Assembly (NCBI RefSeq): GCF_008831285.2
Contig: NC_045149.1
Location: forward strand, 12,858,629 to 12,922,628
Direction of reading: 5' to 3'
DNA: 64,000 nucleotides
Source: Nymphaea colorata
Lineage: Eukaryota; Streptophyta; Magnoliopsida; Nymphaeales; Nymphaeaceae
Shown: positions 36,956 to 46,948 of the stretch, piece by piece
Position numbering within the stretch: position 1 is the stretch's first letter
Layout: the number at the start of each line of letters is the position of its first letter
Translations under genes and position numbers: made by a program
Notes under the pieces: generated by a model
Told to the model about the DNA's origin: nothing
Databases searched by the model: none
What the model saw: the letters and a program-made list of their open reading frames with translations, nothing else

Positions 36956-37192
36956 TGTGAAAAGAAAAACGAGGAACACGATGTAACGTGGAAAAACCCT
37001 CAACAAGAGGGAAAAAACCATGGATGAGGAGGAGTTGGTGCCCACTAGCCGCCAGACTCTCTCTCTCTTAAGATTTCATTAACATTCTCAAAATGAGGGT
37101 TACAATCTTTAAGTAAGGCCCAACAAGAGCTACACGATGGATCGGGTATGGATCCAGACCCGGTCTCAAGACCCATCTAATATGTTTCAACA
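36956..37192 (-). repeat. 5' LTR of the nested Copia, inner end lost
   Basis: Matches the 3' LTR at all but 5 positions by eye. The last 17 bases on the internal side are absent. Confidence 0.88.
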
Positions 37193-37197
37193 CTTGG
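37193..37197. repeat. Target duplication, right, of the nested Copia
   Basis: CTTGG, identical to 29574-29578. Confidence 0.85.
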
Positions 37198-37201
37198 CAT
37201 T

Positions 37202-38430
37202 GTTGAACTGAGAACTTCAAATCATTTCTTTCACCAAGTTCTTGAAAAATTAAATTTAAGCAATGAGCAGTACATAGACTCCGATAGAATGTCCCATATT
37301 ATGTTTCTAACATCTCACCTGCATGTTTGTAATTTGCTGCATTGTCTATAATAAATTGCACAACGTTTTCAGGCCCAACTGCTTTGGACAACTTCATTAA
37401 AAACTGTTAATAAAGCTTCAGAAGTCTTTGGAGTATCAAACATGTCAATGGATTTCAAGAACACTGTACCTAAAGGGCGATATACAAGAACACTGTGCCT
37501 AAAGGGAAATATTCCTTTTGTCTGTGCAGCCATCTACCGTCACAGTACATCATGTTCGTTTTCAGGTCATTTTCAAATCATCACAACTTTTTTTAAGATC
37601 TCTAACTACATTGTTAAGAATTTTACCTTGCAATTTATGATAAGAGGACATTTTGTACCTTCGGCCCACATTAGCAATGGCATCTTCTATAGCTTGAAAG
37701 TGAAAACAATTATTTGCATTAAAATGAACAAATGCATAATAAAACCACCTATCTAATGTATCATCTACTTGCTGCACAATGTCTTTTGAATACATGGCTG
37801 TACGAATTTCAGGCTGAGCATCTGCAGCAGTATAAGATGGAAAAAAATTGTGGATCGAACCTTCGTACAGCCATGCATTAACATGTATCGTATGATATGT
37901 GGATCAAACCACTACACCTGCAGCACTCAACGTTCCAGTAAGTACTGTAGGGTTCCACCACTACGACTGTCACTTTGACTCATACCATGTCCTCTTGAAC
38001 TTGTAATTGCACTACCTCTTCTCCTTTTACCATAACTTGAACAACTGCCTTTGTGCATGACACCTTTCCTTTTACTTGCTACCAAGCTGGCACCAACATC
38101 ATCTTCTTCAAGTTCAATGTTTTAATCTTTGCTTCCTTCCTTTTCAAGTTCAATGGAATCCCCGTATTCTACCTCAGCATCATTCATTTCTTTCTCAATT
38201 GTAATAGCTTTAGCTGCATTAAGCATTTCCATACATTGATGTCTAACAAATAGGGGCACCGGCTTTTCTATGGAACCATCACATTCAGCCACATTGTTGT
38301 GTGTCCCAACTATACGATGTTTAAAATGAGATATCCCTCCTGATATGATTTGCTCACAAAAATTACAGTTAATCTTTAACCTGTTATTTAGATTCACCCT
38401 TTCACACCATTCCCATGCAAGATCCGTCAT
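37202..38430 (-). pseudogene. hAT transposase remnant, N-terminal half
   Basis: Minus-strand matches to the intact transposase run from the BED finger (CNFCEQIISGGISHFKHRI with C, C, H and the GTH following, 38122-38420) through the central part (VDDTLDRWFYYAFVHFNANN, YHKLQGKILNNVVRDLKKSC, 37562-37795) to fragments near 37210-37480 corresponding to the GPENVVQFI region. Stops, shifts and an apparent internal rearrangement around 37860-37930 show decay. It continues, after the Copia insertion, in the segment at 28184-29560. Confidence 0.85.
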
Positions 38431-38754
38431 ATCTTCACAAAACAAGAAACAAAAATTTAAAACCTACAGTAGTTGGAAGCGGGTAGCCATAAAAAACAAG
38501 AGAAATCAACGGTAATGAGAAATTTTATACCTCTTTTGTGTTAATAGCCCTAAAATGTTGGAAGCCTTCTTTCTTCAAGCAAGAATCAAGCTCCCACCAT
38601 TTACACAAGCAAATCTTTAGGCCCAAATCGATGGTTTCTTCCCCAAATGAGTGATTTTATGGAGAAACCAGAAAAATTTCTCCCTCACAACTTTTAGAGA
38701 AGTTTAGAGAGAGGGGGAGAGGGTCACAGTTTTAAAAGAACATGCAAAACGGGG

Positions 38755-38938
38755 CCTTGGGCTCCTTTTAAAAACTTTAACGTGTATCGTATGATATGGG
38801 GATACGTACGATACACCTCCCTGTATCGTACGATGCACCTGATATGGGCACGGTATGCAGGCATATCACATATTGAGCTCGTACCATTTGGGTTTTCTTC
38901 ACCCAGACGAGTTGTATCGTACGATATAGATAATGCTG
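38755..38938. repeat. Subterminal palindromes at the right end of the old hAT
   Basis: Decayed copies of GTATCGTACGATA (for example near 38814-38833 and 38914-38928) mirror the left array of the intact element. Confidence 0.7.
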
Positions 38939-39480
38939 AGATTAGGTATTACTATAATACCCCCTAGAGTACATTTATGATGGTCATAGGTTGAAGACGT
39001 GCAATGGTGATTTGCTTGCTAATTATTTTTGGTTGAATATTCACATTTGCGACCAAGAATCTCAATTTAAAGCTTTCCAATTTTCAAGGAGAAATTTAAG
39101 ACCACAATTTTTATGTGTTACTTGCAATTTTTATGTCAACTATATGATTCCTCTCTTGTTATGACAAACAACATAAACCATTAGAGCACATTTGATAGTT
39201 GTGGATCTCAGATCCAACCTTGGATCTACCTGAGAGATTCCAATGGTGTTGACAAATGCCGATTTTGAAATCCATGGATTTCAGATCCATGAAGGGCATG
39301 AAATCCATGGATTTCAGGTCAGGGGGGTGGGGTGGTGCGGAGGGTCTTACCTCTCTAGCTGATCTCAGCTCTACAGGAGAGGTCATGGTAGGAAGAATGT
39401 GCCATAACCCCTGCCCACCTCCCTCTGCTATCATCTCTCTCTCTCTCTCTCTCTTCTGTGACCTTCCGGCAAAAGGCTTG

Positions 39481-39604
39481 CTGGAAAAAGAAAATGAGGG
39501 CCGAGGGTTTGAATCCCTCTTATTCTGGCTGGAAGGCTGGCAAGAGGGCATGGATGCCCTCCTTTCTGGCTAGAATAAGAGGGATTGAAGCCTCTTTTTT
39601 CCAG
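39481..39604. repeat. Long inverted repeat (hairpin)
   Basis: The left arm has CTGGAAAAA and then AATCCCTCTTATTCTGGC. The right arm has the complements (GCTAGAATAAGAGGGATT, TTTTTTCCAG) with a 34-base loop that itself contains GAGGGCATGGATGCCCTC. Transcribed RNA could form a stem of about 45 bp with bulges. Confidence 0.75.
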
Positions 39605-39626
39605 CTCTCTCTCTCTCACACACACT

Positions 39627-39650
39627 TGTTAGAATGTATGTATCCCAATC

Positions 39651-39683
<33 letters not shown>

Positions 39684-40144
39684 ATATATATATCTATATA
39701 TCTATATGTATGTATATTACATATATTAGTCATCTAATGTATGTTTTATATATATATATATATTATCATATATTTTGGTTATTTAGGACACTTATGTAAT
39801 TTTTACTTTCTTTATGTATTTTTTCTCTTGCTGTATTTTCTGTTTTTCCCTTTTTATCCTCTCCTTTTTCTCTTTTATCTAGATGGAGACTAGTCCCAAT
39901 GGCTAGATTTCTAGCCGTTGGGACTGCCTCCTCCTTCTTCCTTTTGGCCCTCTCCTCTATAAATAGGGCAACTCTCCTATTGTTTAGTTATGGCTTTTTA
40001 GCCACCTTTTGTATTCTTCGTTGAGATCAATATATGTTTTATTCTCCTCTTGTTTGAGGTCTTTTGAGTATTACTTTCTTTAGTTGGTGGAAGCTTCAAG
40101 GGTGAATTTCTTGAAGCATTTGTCTTGTTTGGGCCTGATTTACA
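39627..40144 (+). repeat. 5' LTR of the defective Copia
   Basis: Begins TGTTAGAATGTATG and ends TGATTTACA, just before the primer site. It has (TA)n tracts, a palindrome around CTAGCCGTTGG, and a TATAAATAGGG box near 39957, a good TATA candidate for the element's promoter. Confidence 0.85.
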
Positions 40145-40156
40145 TGGTATCAGAGC
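40145..40156 (+). promoter_or_regulatory. tRNA-Met primer binding site
   Basis: TGGTATCAGAGC directly after the LTR, the usual plant Copia primer site. Confidence 0.88.
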
Positions 40157-40547
40157 CTCGTTTTGGCTCTTCGTCTTGCTGTCTTTTAAAGTTTGAAGAT
40201 TCAGTCCATACTCTTCCTTTGAAGCTGTGAAGCACTCCAAGTGTTTGATATATTGCTGGCCGTGATTTGACTCAAGAAGGTGCTGTTTTTCTCTTTTTGC
40301 TGGTTCTTGGCAATTACTTCTTGAGGCTTCAAAGTGATCTTCGTGACGGGATTGTGCACATCTTATGAAGCTTCCATGGCTGCTAAAGTTGTGACTGTTT
40401 TTCTATTGGTATCTTCCTTACATGGCAGCAAGCTTCTTTATATATTTGGAGCTGCCTTCTTGCTTCATGGATTTTTCCCCAACATTGAGAGCTGTTTTGG
40501 CACTATCCTTGTGGCTACCTCAACTTCATCCATACAAGGTACACATC

Positions 40548-41561
40548 ATGGATGAGAGAATTTCTTCTACTCCTCTCCCTAAACTTACTTCATCAAATTA
40601 TGTTTCATGGGCAAAAACTGTAGAACATTTCATTAGAAGTAAAGGTTTATGGGGACTTGTTGATGGGTCAAAAAATGAACCACAATTAGTCCTAACCAAA
40701 ACCATAGATGGAAAAGCCTATGAACTAGATTGAGTTGAAAAGGATAAGGTTGTGAATGAATATGCGAAAAAATGGGAAGAATGGAAGATAGGACACTACA
40801 AAATAATTACATGGATTATTGCTTGTGTCGATACTACAACCATGGATCAAATAGCAAAGCATAATTTTGCTCATGAAGCTTGGGAATTCCTCAAGAAAAC
40901 CCATACTATGAAGAATGTGGCCTACATGTGCAATCTTCAAATGAAGATTGCAAGTCTCCAACAAGGGGATAAGTCTATTAAGGAGTATGTTGGGAAAATA
41001 AAACAATTATGGGATGAACTTGCTTTATTTAAACCCGAATGGTATGATTCAAGAGACATTGTAGTAAGAGAAAAAAAAAATCAAAGAAATTTTTTTTATA
41101 AATTCATTCTTGGTCTTAGATCGGAATATGATGGGGTCAAAACTTCTTTGCTTCATAGACATAAAGTGCCATTTATGAATGAGGCCATAGCGGAGCTTCA
41201 AATGAAAGAGAATAGACTTAATTTTTCTAAAAAAAAGAATGAAAGCGTTCTTGCTACCTCAAGACCCGGTGCTCATACGAGAACTTATAGGCCTCCACAC
41301 TTCAACCGAACAAACGAAGGAGCAAGAAGAAGAATTATTTGTTATCATTGCCAAGAAGAAGGACATACAAAACCCAAATGTCCAAAACTAAGAATTTATG
41401 ACAAGAGAAGTAATGTGGCGGCTCCCATCCAAGAAGAAAGGAAAGAAGCAAACACCTTTCAACTCGATCAACTCATAAGTGCTCTTCAACCTAACTTTAT
41501 TGAAGCCTTTCAACCTTTGCTCAAGGGAGAAAACACTAGGAGTAAAAATGAAGATCGATGA
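40548..41561 (+). pseudogene. Copia gag with one in-frame stop
   Basis: Gag is the capsid precursor that packages element RNA. The ATG at 40548 gives MDERISSTPLPKLTSSNY, then SWAKTVEHFIRSKGLWG, the UBN2-type gag start. An in-frame TGA at 40731 interrupts it. The frame continues with WIIACVDTTTMDQI, AWEFLKKTHTMKNVAYMCNL and FILGLRSEYDGV. A CCHC zinc knuckle (CYHCQEEGHTKPKC) that binds RNA follows near 41340-41382. It ends at TGA 41559-41561, past the point where pol would begin. One point change would be enough to explain the stop. Confidence 0.88.
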
Positions 41562-42248
41562 TAGAGAGATTTTAGAGAATCCTACTCCTTTTCGACAAGT
41601 TGTTGGTGCCCTCTCTTATATCTCCATCACCAGACCAGATATTGCTCATGCCGTTCATGTTATAAGTCAATTTCAACAAAGACCCACCTCAGTGCACATG
41701 GTGCGGCTATGCAGATTGTGTGTTATGTGAAAAACACAATCAACAAAGGACTTTTTTTATCTTCCTCTTTTATATTAGAACTAGTTGCTTATACTGATGC
41801 TGATTGGGGTGGAGATCCCAATAATAGGCACTCCACCACTGGTTTTTGTGTGTTTTTAAGTGATTCGTTAATTTCTTGGTGATGCAAGAAACAGAACAAG
41901 GTGTCTCTATCATCAACTGAAGCTGAATATCGAGCCATGACATCTACGACAATAGAGATTGTGTGGCTCAAAAGTTTATTGAAAGATATGGGCATTCATC
42001 TTGTGGATCCTGTCAAACTTTGTTGTGACAACAAGAGTGTCATTTATATTGCTAGCAACCACACATTTCATGAAAGGACAAAACATACAGAGATGGATTG
42101 CCATTATGTTCGTGAAGAGTTTCTTCAGAAAAACATTGATCTTTCCTATGTTCCATCTGAATATCAACTAGGCGATTTCTTCACTAAGGCTCTTGCTGCT
42201 GCCAGGTTTCAATTTCTCCTAAGCAAACTTTTGGTTATCACACCGTAA
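41550..42248 (+). pseudogene. Copia reverse transcriptase end and RNase H
   Basis: Starts abruptly in the RT tail (NPTPFRQVVGALSYISITRP), then TDADWGGDPNNRHSTTGFCV, a stop in place of the arginine/glycine region after LISW, and RNase H with SLSSTEAEYRAMTSTT, CCDNKSVIYIASNHTFHERT and HYVREEFLQKNIDLSYV. Ends at TAA 42246-42248. The join of gag to the RT tail without protease or integrase marks a single large internal deletion. RNase H acidic positions D, E and D are visible, but the frame is broken. Confidence 0.88.
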
Positions 42249-42249
42249 G

Positions 42250-42261
42250 TTTGAGGGGGGG
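42250..42261 (+). other. Polypurine tract of the defective Copia
   Basis: TTTGAGGGGGGG immediately before the LTR start TGTTAGAATG. Confidence 0.8.
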
Positions 42262-42279
42262 TGTTAGAATGTATGTATC

Positions 42280-42310
<31 letters not shown>

Positions 42311-43378
42311 TACATATATTAGTCATCTAATATATATATATGTATATATATATATCTGTAAATCAGGCCCAAATTAGGCAAATACTTCAAGAATATCACT
42401 CTTGAATCTCTCACTAGCTCAACAAGGCAATACACAAGAGTCCTCTAACAAGAGGATAAAGAAAATATATTGATCTTCAGCCAAACAAGGCAAAAACTAC
42501 AAGATGTGGCTTAACAAGCCATTACATTAAAAGGGGACAACAGTCCCTTATTTATAATACAAGGGAAGAAGAGAGGAGGAGAGGAAATGGCTGTTGGGCC
42601 ATTTCCAACGGCTAGAATTCTAGCCGTTGGAGAGAGGCCCAACAGCTATTTCCTCTCTTAACTAAAAATAAAGGTGTAAAAAGGAAATAGAAAAATACAT
42701 AAAAGAAAATGAAAAATTACAAGTATGACCTAGGTACCCTAAAATATACACATATCTATCTATGTAAGACATATATTAGCACACTAATATATGTAATGTA
42801 CATGCACATAGATATATATATATATATATATATAGGAATACATACATTCTAACAATATCGTATATTTTGGGTACTTAGGACAGTTATGTAATTTTTACTT
42901 TCTTTATGTATTTTTTCTCTTGCTGTATTTTCTGTTTTTCCCTTTTATCCCTCTCCTTTTTCTCTTTTATCTAGATGGAGAGTAGTCCCAACGGCTAGAT
43001 TTCTAGCCGTTGGGACTGCCTCCTCCTTCTTCCTTTTGGCCCTCTCCTCTGTAAATAGGGCAACTCTCCTATTGTTTAGTTATGGCTTTTTAGCCACCTT
43101 TTGTATTATTTGTTGAGATCAATATATGTTTTATTCTCCTCTTGTTTGAGGTCTTTTGAGTATTACTTTGTTTAGTTGGTGGAAGCTTCAAGGGTGAATT
43201 TCTTGAAGCATTTGTCTTGTTTGGTCCTCTCCTCTATAAATAGGGCAACTCTCCTATTGTTTAGTTATGGCTTTTTAGCCACCTTTTGTATTATTTGTTG
43301 AGATCAATATATGTTTTATTCTCCTCTTGTTTGAGGTCTTTTGAGTATTACTTTGTTTAGTTGGTGGCCTGATTTACA
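42262..43378 (+). repeat. 3' LTR of the defective Copia, interrupted
   Basis: The segments 42262-42351 and 42860-43378 together match the 5' LTR. About 190 bases are duplicated in tandem (the TATAAATAGGG to TTAGTTGGTGG part occurs twice), probably by unequal pairing. Confidence 0.82.
42357..42854 (-). mobile_element. Inverted solo LTR of a related Copia
   Basis: On the minus strand it begins TGTTAGAATGTATG and ends GGGCCTGATTTACA, the same ends as the surrounding LTR family. ATATC occurs exactly on both sides (42352-42356 and 42855-42859). It is therefore an independent insertion that later lost its interior by LTR-LTR recombination. Confidence 0.88.
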
Positions 43379-43481
43379 ACATGCACACACACATACACAG
43401 ACGTCACCCACCAGAGATTTGTCGGTTGTCTGGCCATCAGATGCCCTTGACCGCCAGGCTGGTCAGATGCCCTGAAGCTCA

Positions 43482-43550
<69 letters not shown>
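43482..43550. repeat. (TA)n microsatellite
   Basis: About 34 TA units in the right arm of the Harbinger-like MITE. Confidence 0.92.
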
Positions 43551-43554
<4 letters not shown>

Positions 43555-44293
43555 AGAGAGAGAAAACCGATGAAATGAAAATGAAAGCCAATAAAATGAA
43601 AAAGGCATCAAACATGGCATTTTAATGGTCTGATTTTGAAAACCTCGGATCTAAGATCGGAAGATTCAAAATCAACCCTTGGATCCAAGATCTAGGGCAT
43701 CAAACACAACCTTAGAGGTTTAGGAATTACTGTATAGAGAAAAAAGCTCTAAGTGATAAAGCTTCTTATATTTAATCACATTATCTTATGCCATTAGGCA
43801 ATGCAAGATGTACATGAAATTGATTGGTCAGTAACCCTTAAACGATGCAGCTACAAATGCATGAATTATTCTTGTGGATACATTAAGAATAACATTGGCT
43901 GAAACTTTTGTCAGCCACGTACCTCTCTTTTATCTTCTTTATCATTTGAACTAGCTTTATAATATAATATGGTGGTTCAGATGCTTAGGACGATTAGTTT
44001 GATTTCTTTCTCAGCTAATACTATAGCTTCCACTTTCTGTGATCAGCAAAATTTACTGTCATTCACTTCCCTTCACCTTGAAATATTTCATGATTTTGTT
44101 ACATTTTCTGTTTCCATTCTGTTGGATTTCCGCAGGATGCTAGCTGGTCACTTGTAGGAATATGTATGCTCACTCCTCTTCAACTTTTATGTGGACTGTG
44201 GAGTGTATTTTTCTATTAGTAGCTCTTTTCATTTGATTAGTAACTTCCATGACGGCCATGTTCACCAGCACTTTTATATTTTTGATGTTTCAG

Positions 44294-44351
44294 GGGCGAC
44301 CCAAAGTGTTGGTACAGTGTTCCTGGTAGTGAAGCACATGCCTTTGAGAAG
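44294..44351 (+). CDS. KDM5-type demethylase, exon 2 (JmjC)
   Basis: Completes W441 and codes 442-460: GDPKCWYSVPGSEAHAFEK. K445 is at the position of the 2-oxoglutarate-binding lysine of KDM5 enzymes. The acceptor TTTCAG and donor AAG|GTCACC are in phase with the next exon. Confidence 0.92.
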
Positions 44352-44628
44352 GTCACCTGCAAAATCTATATAATTTCTGACATTTTGGTGTATGTTTGTG
44401 TTGTGCCACATATAAAGATACACATTCACGTCTATGGTGCTTGCATACATGTGTGTGTGTGCACATTCACACACATGATGCAAGCAAACATACATGCAAG
44501 CACGTTTGTGCATTTTTGTATTGGCATCGTGGATGAGCATTTCTGCTCCAATACATAATTCTATATCTTGTTCCAGTGTCAAGTTTATGTTCTAAGTTTC
44601 AGACAGTTAGTTCATGGCAAATATCATG

Positions 44629-45036
44629 ATATTTTCGAAAATATCGCGATATTAAGGAGAAAAACAAGAATAATGAAAACAATGCAAAAAAATTGTTATA
44701 CTTTGAAAACAGAAAGGGAAATTATATTTATCACGTTATTTCACATTTTTTCTGGTTATTTCATTTTTCTCTTTTTTAACGTTAATGTCATCATGTTTTC
44801 AAATTTAACTAAATTATTTTTTTCATCATTGTTATCATCATTAAAATTCTTTTTATCGCTTTTATCTAGTTTTATTGTTTTCTTATTAGTTTTTTAATTA
44901 TTTTATTTTTACATAATTTTTTGAAATTTTTCATTTTTAAAGCTTTCCGAGTTTTTCGCGTGATTTTCCCGAGAAGAACAACTTTTGCCGAAAAATACCC
45001 GACAAAAATCTCAGAACAGTATTTGTGACATTGTTC
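44629..45036. mobile_element. Possible small transposon in intron 2
   Basis: The flanks GTTCATGG and GTTCATAG (about 44611-44618 and 45037-45044) agree at 7 of 8. The left interior has a GATATTTTCGAAAATATC palindrome, and the rest is AT-rich without a gene. The termini are not clearly inverted, so this is weak. A similar GATATT palindrome lies at 55034-55064. Confidence 0.3.
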
Positions 45037-45180
45037 ATAGTTACACAGGAACTTAATTGACATGAGATTTATTCTGGCTTTGTTCTTTTTCATTTGTGTC
45101 ATGGTGCTCAAGTGCCTTTTGTCTTTGCACAATTGGTTGTAATTGAATTTTTGGAAGATTTGATTTATGTGTCTTGTTGA

Positions 45181-45342
<162 letters not shown>

Positions 45343-45690
45343 TGATTACAATACGTGAAGTGCTGTAACACCATCATGAATTGGTGCTGCTTCATTCTTT
45401 TACTCTCTTTACTGGAAAGCTCAACAATGGAGTGTAGGACGTGTTGATTAAAATTGTATCTGATCGTCTTGTTTCCTTTTTGCATCTTAAAGTATGCCAG
45501 AATCTTCTGTGTGCATTGTGCAGCGTATTTTGGTCTCTGAAATTTGCTATCTTCATGTTTGTCTGATTTTTCCTAGTCAGAGGGATGAATATTCTAAAAT
45601 TGCATGTCACAGTGCTGCACGTTGATAAGTTCCTTTCTTGTATGCCATGGTATGAAAAATTTGACATCCCAATTTGTGTATTTGATGCAG

Positions 45691-45748
45691 GAACCTGGGA
45701 ATTTTGTCATCACCTTCCCCAAGGCATTTCATGCTGGATTTAACTGTG
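45691..45748 (+). CDS. KDM5-type demethylase, exon 4 (JmjC, third iron ligand)
   Basis: Residues 502-520 and one base of G521: EPGNFVITFPKAFHAGFNC. H515 in FHAGFN is the third iron ligand. The donor lies inside the glycine codon (TGTG|GTAGGG). Confidence 0.92.
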
Positions 45749-45864
45749 GTAGGGCTAGAGTGTTTAGAACAAATAGCCTTCGTCTTGATTGTAATGTCAT
45801 GGTTTCTTTTAATAAATATGGTTTGGCAATATGATACTTTCCTCTTTACCTTCTGTGGTTTTAG

Positions 45865-46001
45865 GTTTGAATTGTGCTGAGGCAGTCAACTTTGCTCCTG
45901 CTGACTGGCTACCTCATGGTGGTATTGGAGCTGAATTATATCGTTTATATCATAAAACTGCTGTTTTATCTCATGAAGAGCTTGTCTATGTAGCTGCAAA
46001 G
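45865..46001 (+). CDS. KDM5-type demethylase, exon 5 (JmjC end)
   Basis: Residues 521-566: LNCAEAVNFAPADWLPHGG, then IGAELYRLYHKTAVLSHEEL and VYVAAK. It completes the JmjC fold (AEAVNFA is highly conserved in KDM5) and enters the following helical region. Acceptor TTTTAG, donor AAG|GTGGTA. Confidence 0.92.
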
Positions 46002-46844
46002 GTGGTATTGTTTTAGCCCAAAATATACCTAAACATTAATTTTGCTGTTTCATTTTATGCTTTTACCAAGTTGGCTAATTTGGCACATACAAGCTTGTTC
46101 ATATAATCCTGAAAAATAGGCTTTGTGTTTTCTTGAAGGGGTTTTTATGTGTTTGAACTGTGATTTTTTTTATTCACTTGGAAGAGTGAATGACCTTCAA
46201 GCTTGGTGCTGACAGTTTATTCTTCTATACCGTGTTAACTGTGATGATGACTGAGTTCACATTAGGTCTTACTTCTGTTGCTTTTAGGAGTCAGCTTAGC
46301 CTTTAATGCTTTGTGCCTTAAATACTTAGAATTCAATAATGTAAAATTGAGTCCATGCAAAACCTTTAGGATATTTCTTTTCCGTCATTGTGGCTGTCTA
46401 GGTGTTAAGCTGCTGCATTCCACGCTTACAGTGCTGATTATTTCCATAAGCTTTTCTGCTAGATTGTGGTATGATGATGCTGTCGGTGGTCTATTTCAGT
46501 TTTTCTGTGTTACTACTCTAAAATGGGCGGGTTTTCTTTCAGAACTACATTTGTTTTATTAATGGTCTTGAGGTGCTTATTGTTTAGATTCTTCATTTTT
46601 TAAATTATTTACCTTTGCAGCTACTGTGAATTCTTGGTATTTCATCTTGCCATTCATGTCTCATTCCTAAGAATATAAGAAAGTGTTTGGAATGATATAA
46701 TCTTTTGTTGACTAAGGAAAGAAAGCAGCTTGAGTGACATGTTTGTCTCTATCTAATTATGTATTAGACGTTTTCATTTTGTATCCAACTTCAATTGAAA
46801 AGTTGATTGGGACTGGATTGATTTCTTCACTCAGTTGCTAGGTG

Positions 46845-46902
46845 CTATGTCACATAGGTGCAGCACATCTCAGAAAATTTGGGTGCGGGGGTGCGGCTAT
46901 AT

Positions 46903-46948
<46 letters not shown>

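Larger units (their letters stand above)
29579..37192 (-). mobile_element. Copia LTR retrotransposon nested in the old hAT
   Basis: The LTRs are at 29579-29832 (3') and 36956-37192 (5'), with an exact 5-bp flank CTTGG on both sides. On the minus strand the order is protease, integrase, reverse transcriptase, RNase H, the Copia order. A purine tract (TTTGAGGGAGAG) abuts the 3' LTR. By eye the LTRs differ at 5 of about 237 positions, all transitions, so it is fairly young. It is defective: gag and the primer site are missing, the inner end of the 5' LTR (17 bases) is lost, integrase has a deletion, and pol is split by a hAT insertion. Confidence 0.92.
27945..38938 (-). mobile_element. Old hAT transposon, interrupted by a Copia element
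   Basis: Its left end (TGATGTTGTGATTGGCGTATCG) parallels the inverted 3' end of the intact hAT at 30684-34105. Its right end (GTATCGTACGATATAGATAA) parallels the inverted 5' end of that element. The flanks AGTTTAGG (27937-27944) and AGATTAGG (38939-38946) agree at 7 of 8, so this was a hAT insertion. The transposase, on the minus strand, is broken by stops and deletions and cut in two by the Copia insertion: the N-terminal half lies at 37202-38430 and the C-terminal half at 28184-29560. Confidence 0.85.
39627..43378 (+). mobile_element. Defective Copia element with an internal pol deletion
   Basis: The 5' LTR is 39627-40144, followed directly by TGGTATCAGAGC. Gag is present, but protease, integrase and most of RT are deleted, and only the RT end and RNase H remain before the polypurine tract at 42250-42261. 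The 3' LTR starts at 42262, is interrupted by an inverted solo LTR (42357-42854), and carries an internal tandem duplication (43035-43340). The flanks (ACACT and ACATG) do not clearly match. Confidence 0.88.
39184..43711. mobile_element. Harbinger/Tourist-like MITE, split by a Copia
   Basis: The ends GAGCACATTTGAT and, inverted, GGTTGTGTTTGAT share TTTGAT and purine/pyrimidine pattern. Both arms contain GGATCT/GGATCC words. A TTA trinucleotide flanks each side (39181-39183 and 43712-43714), the usual PIF/Harbinger target. Without the Copia it would be about 0.78 kb. The termini are only moderately similar, so the superfamily is tentative. Confidence 0.5.
21180..44293 (+). other. Intron 1 of the KDM5 gene, 23.1 kb
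   Basis: It begins GTAGCT and ends TTTCAG, and it splits the codon for W441 inside the JmjC domain. At least 15 kb is recognisable mobile DNA, listed separately. Unique-looking stretches at 21180-22910, 24910-27940 and 38950-39180 are AT-rich, with no ORF resembling a protein. All larger elements with reverse transcriptase or transposase in it are foreign to the host transcript and must be spliced out with it. Confidence 0.88.

Noticed and set aside
46069-46562. ORFs in intron 5 before the MITE
   Set aside because: Hydrophobic, low-complexity frames with no homologue in the family. They lie between two well-placed exons.
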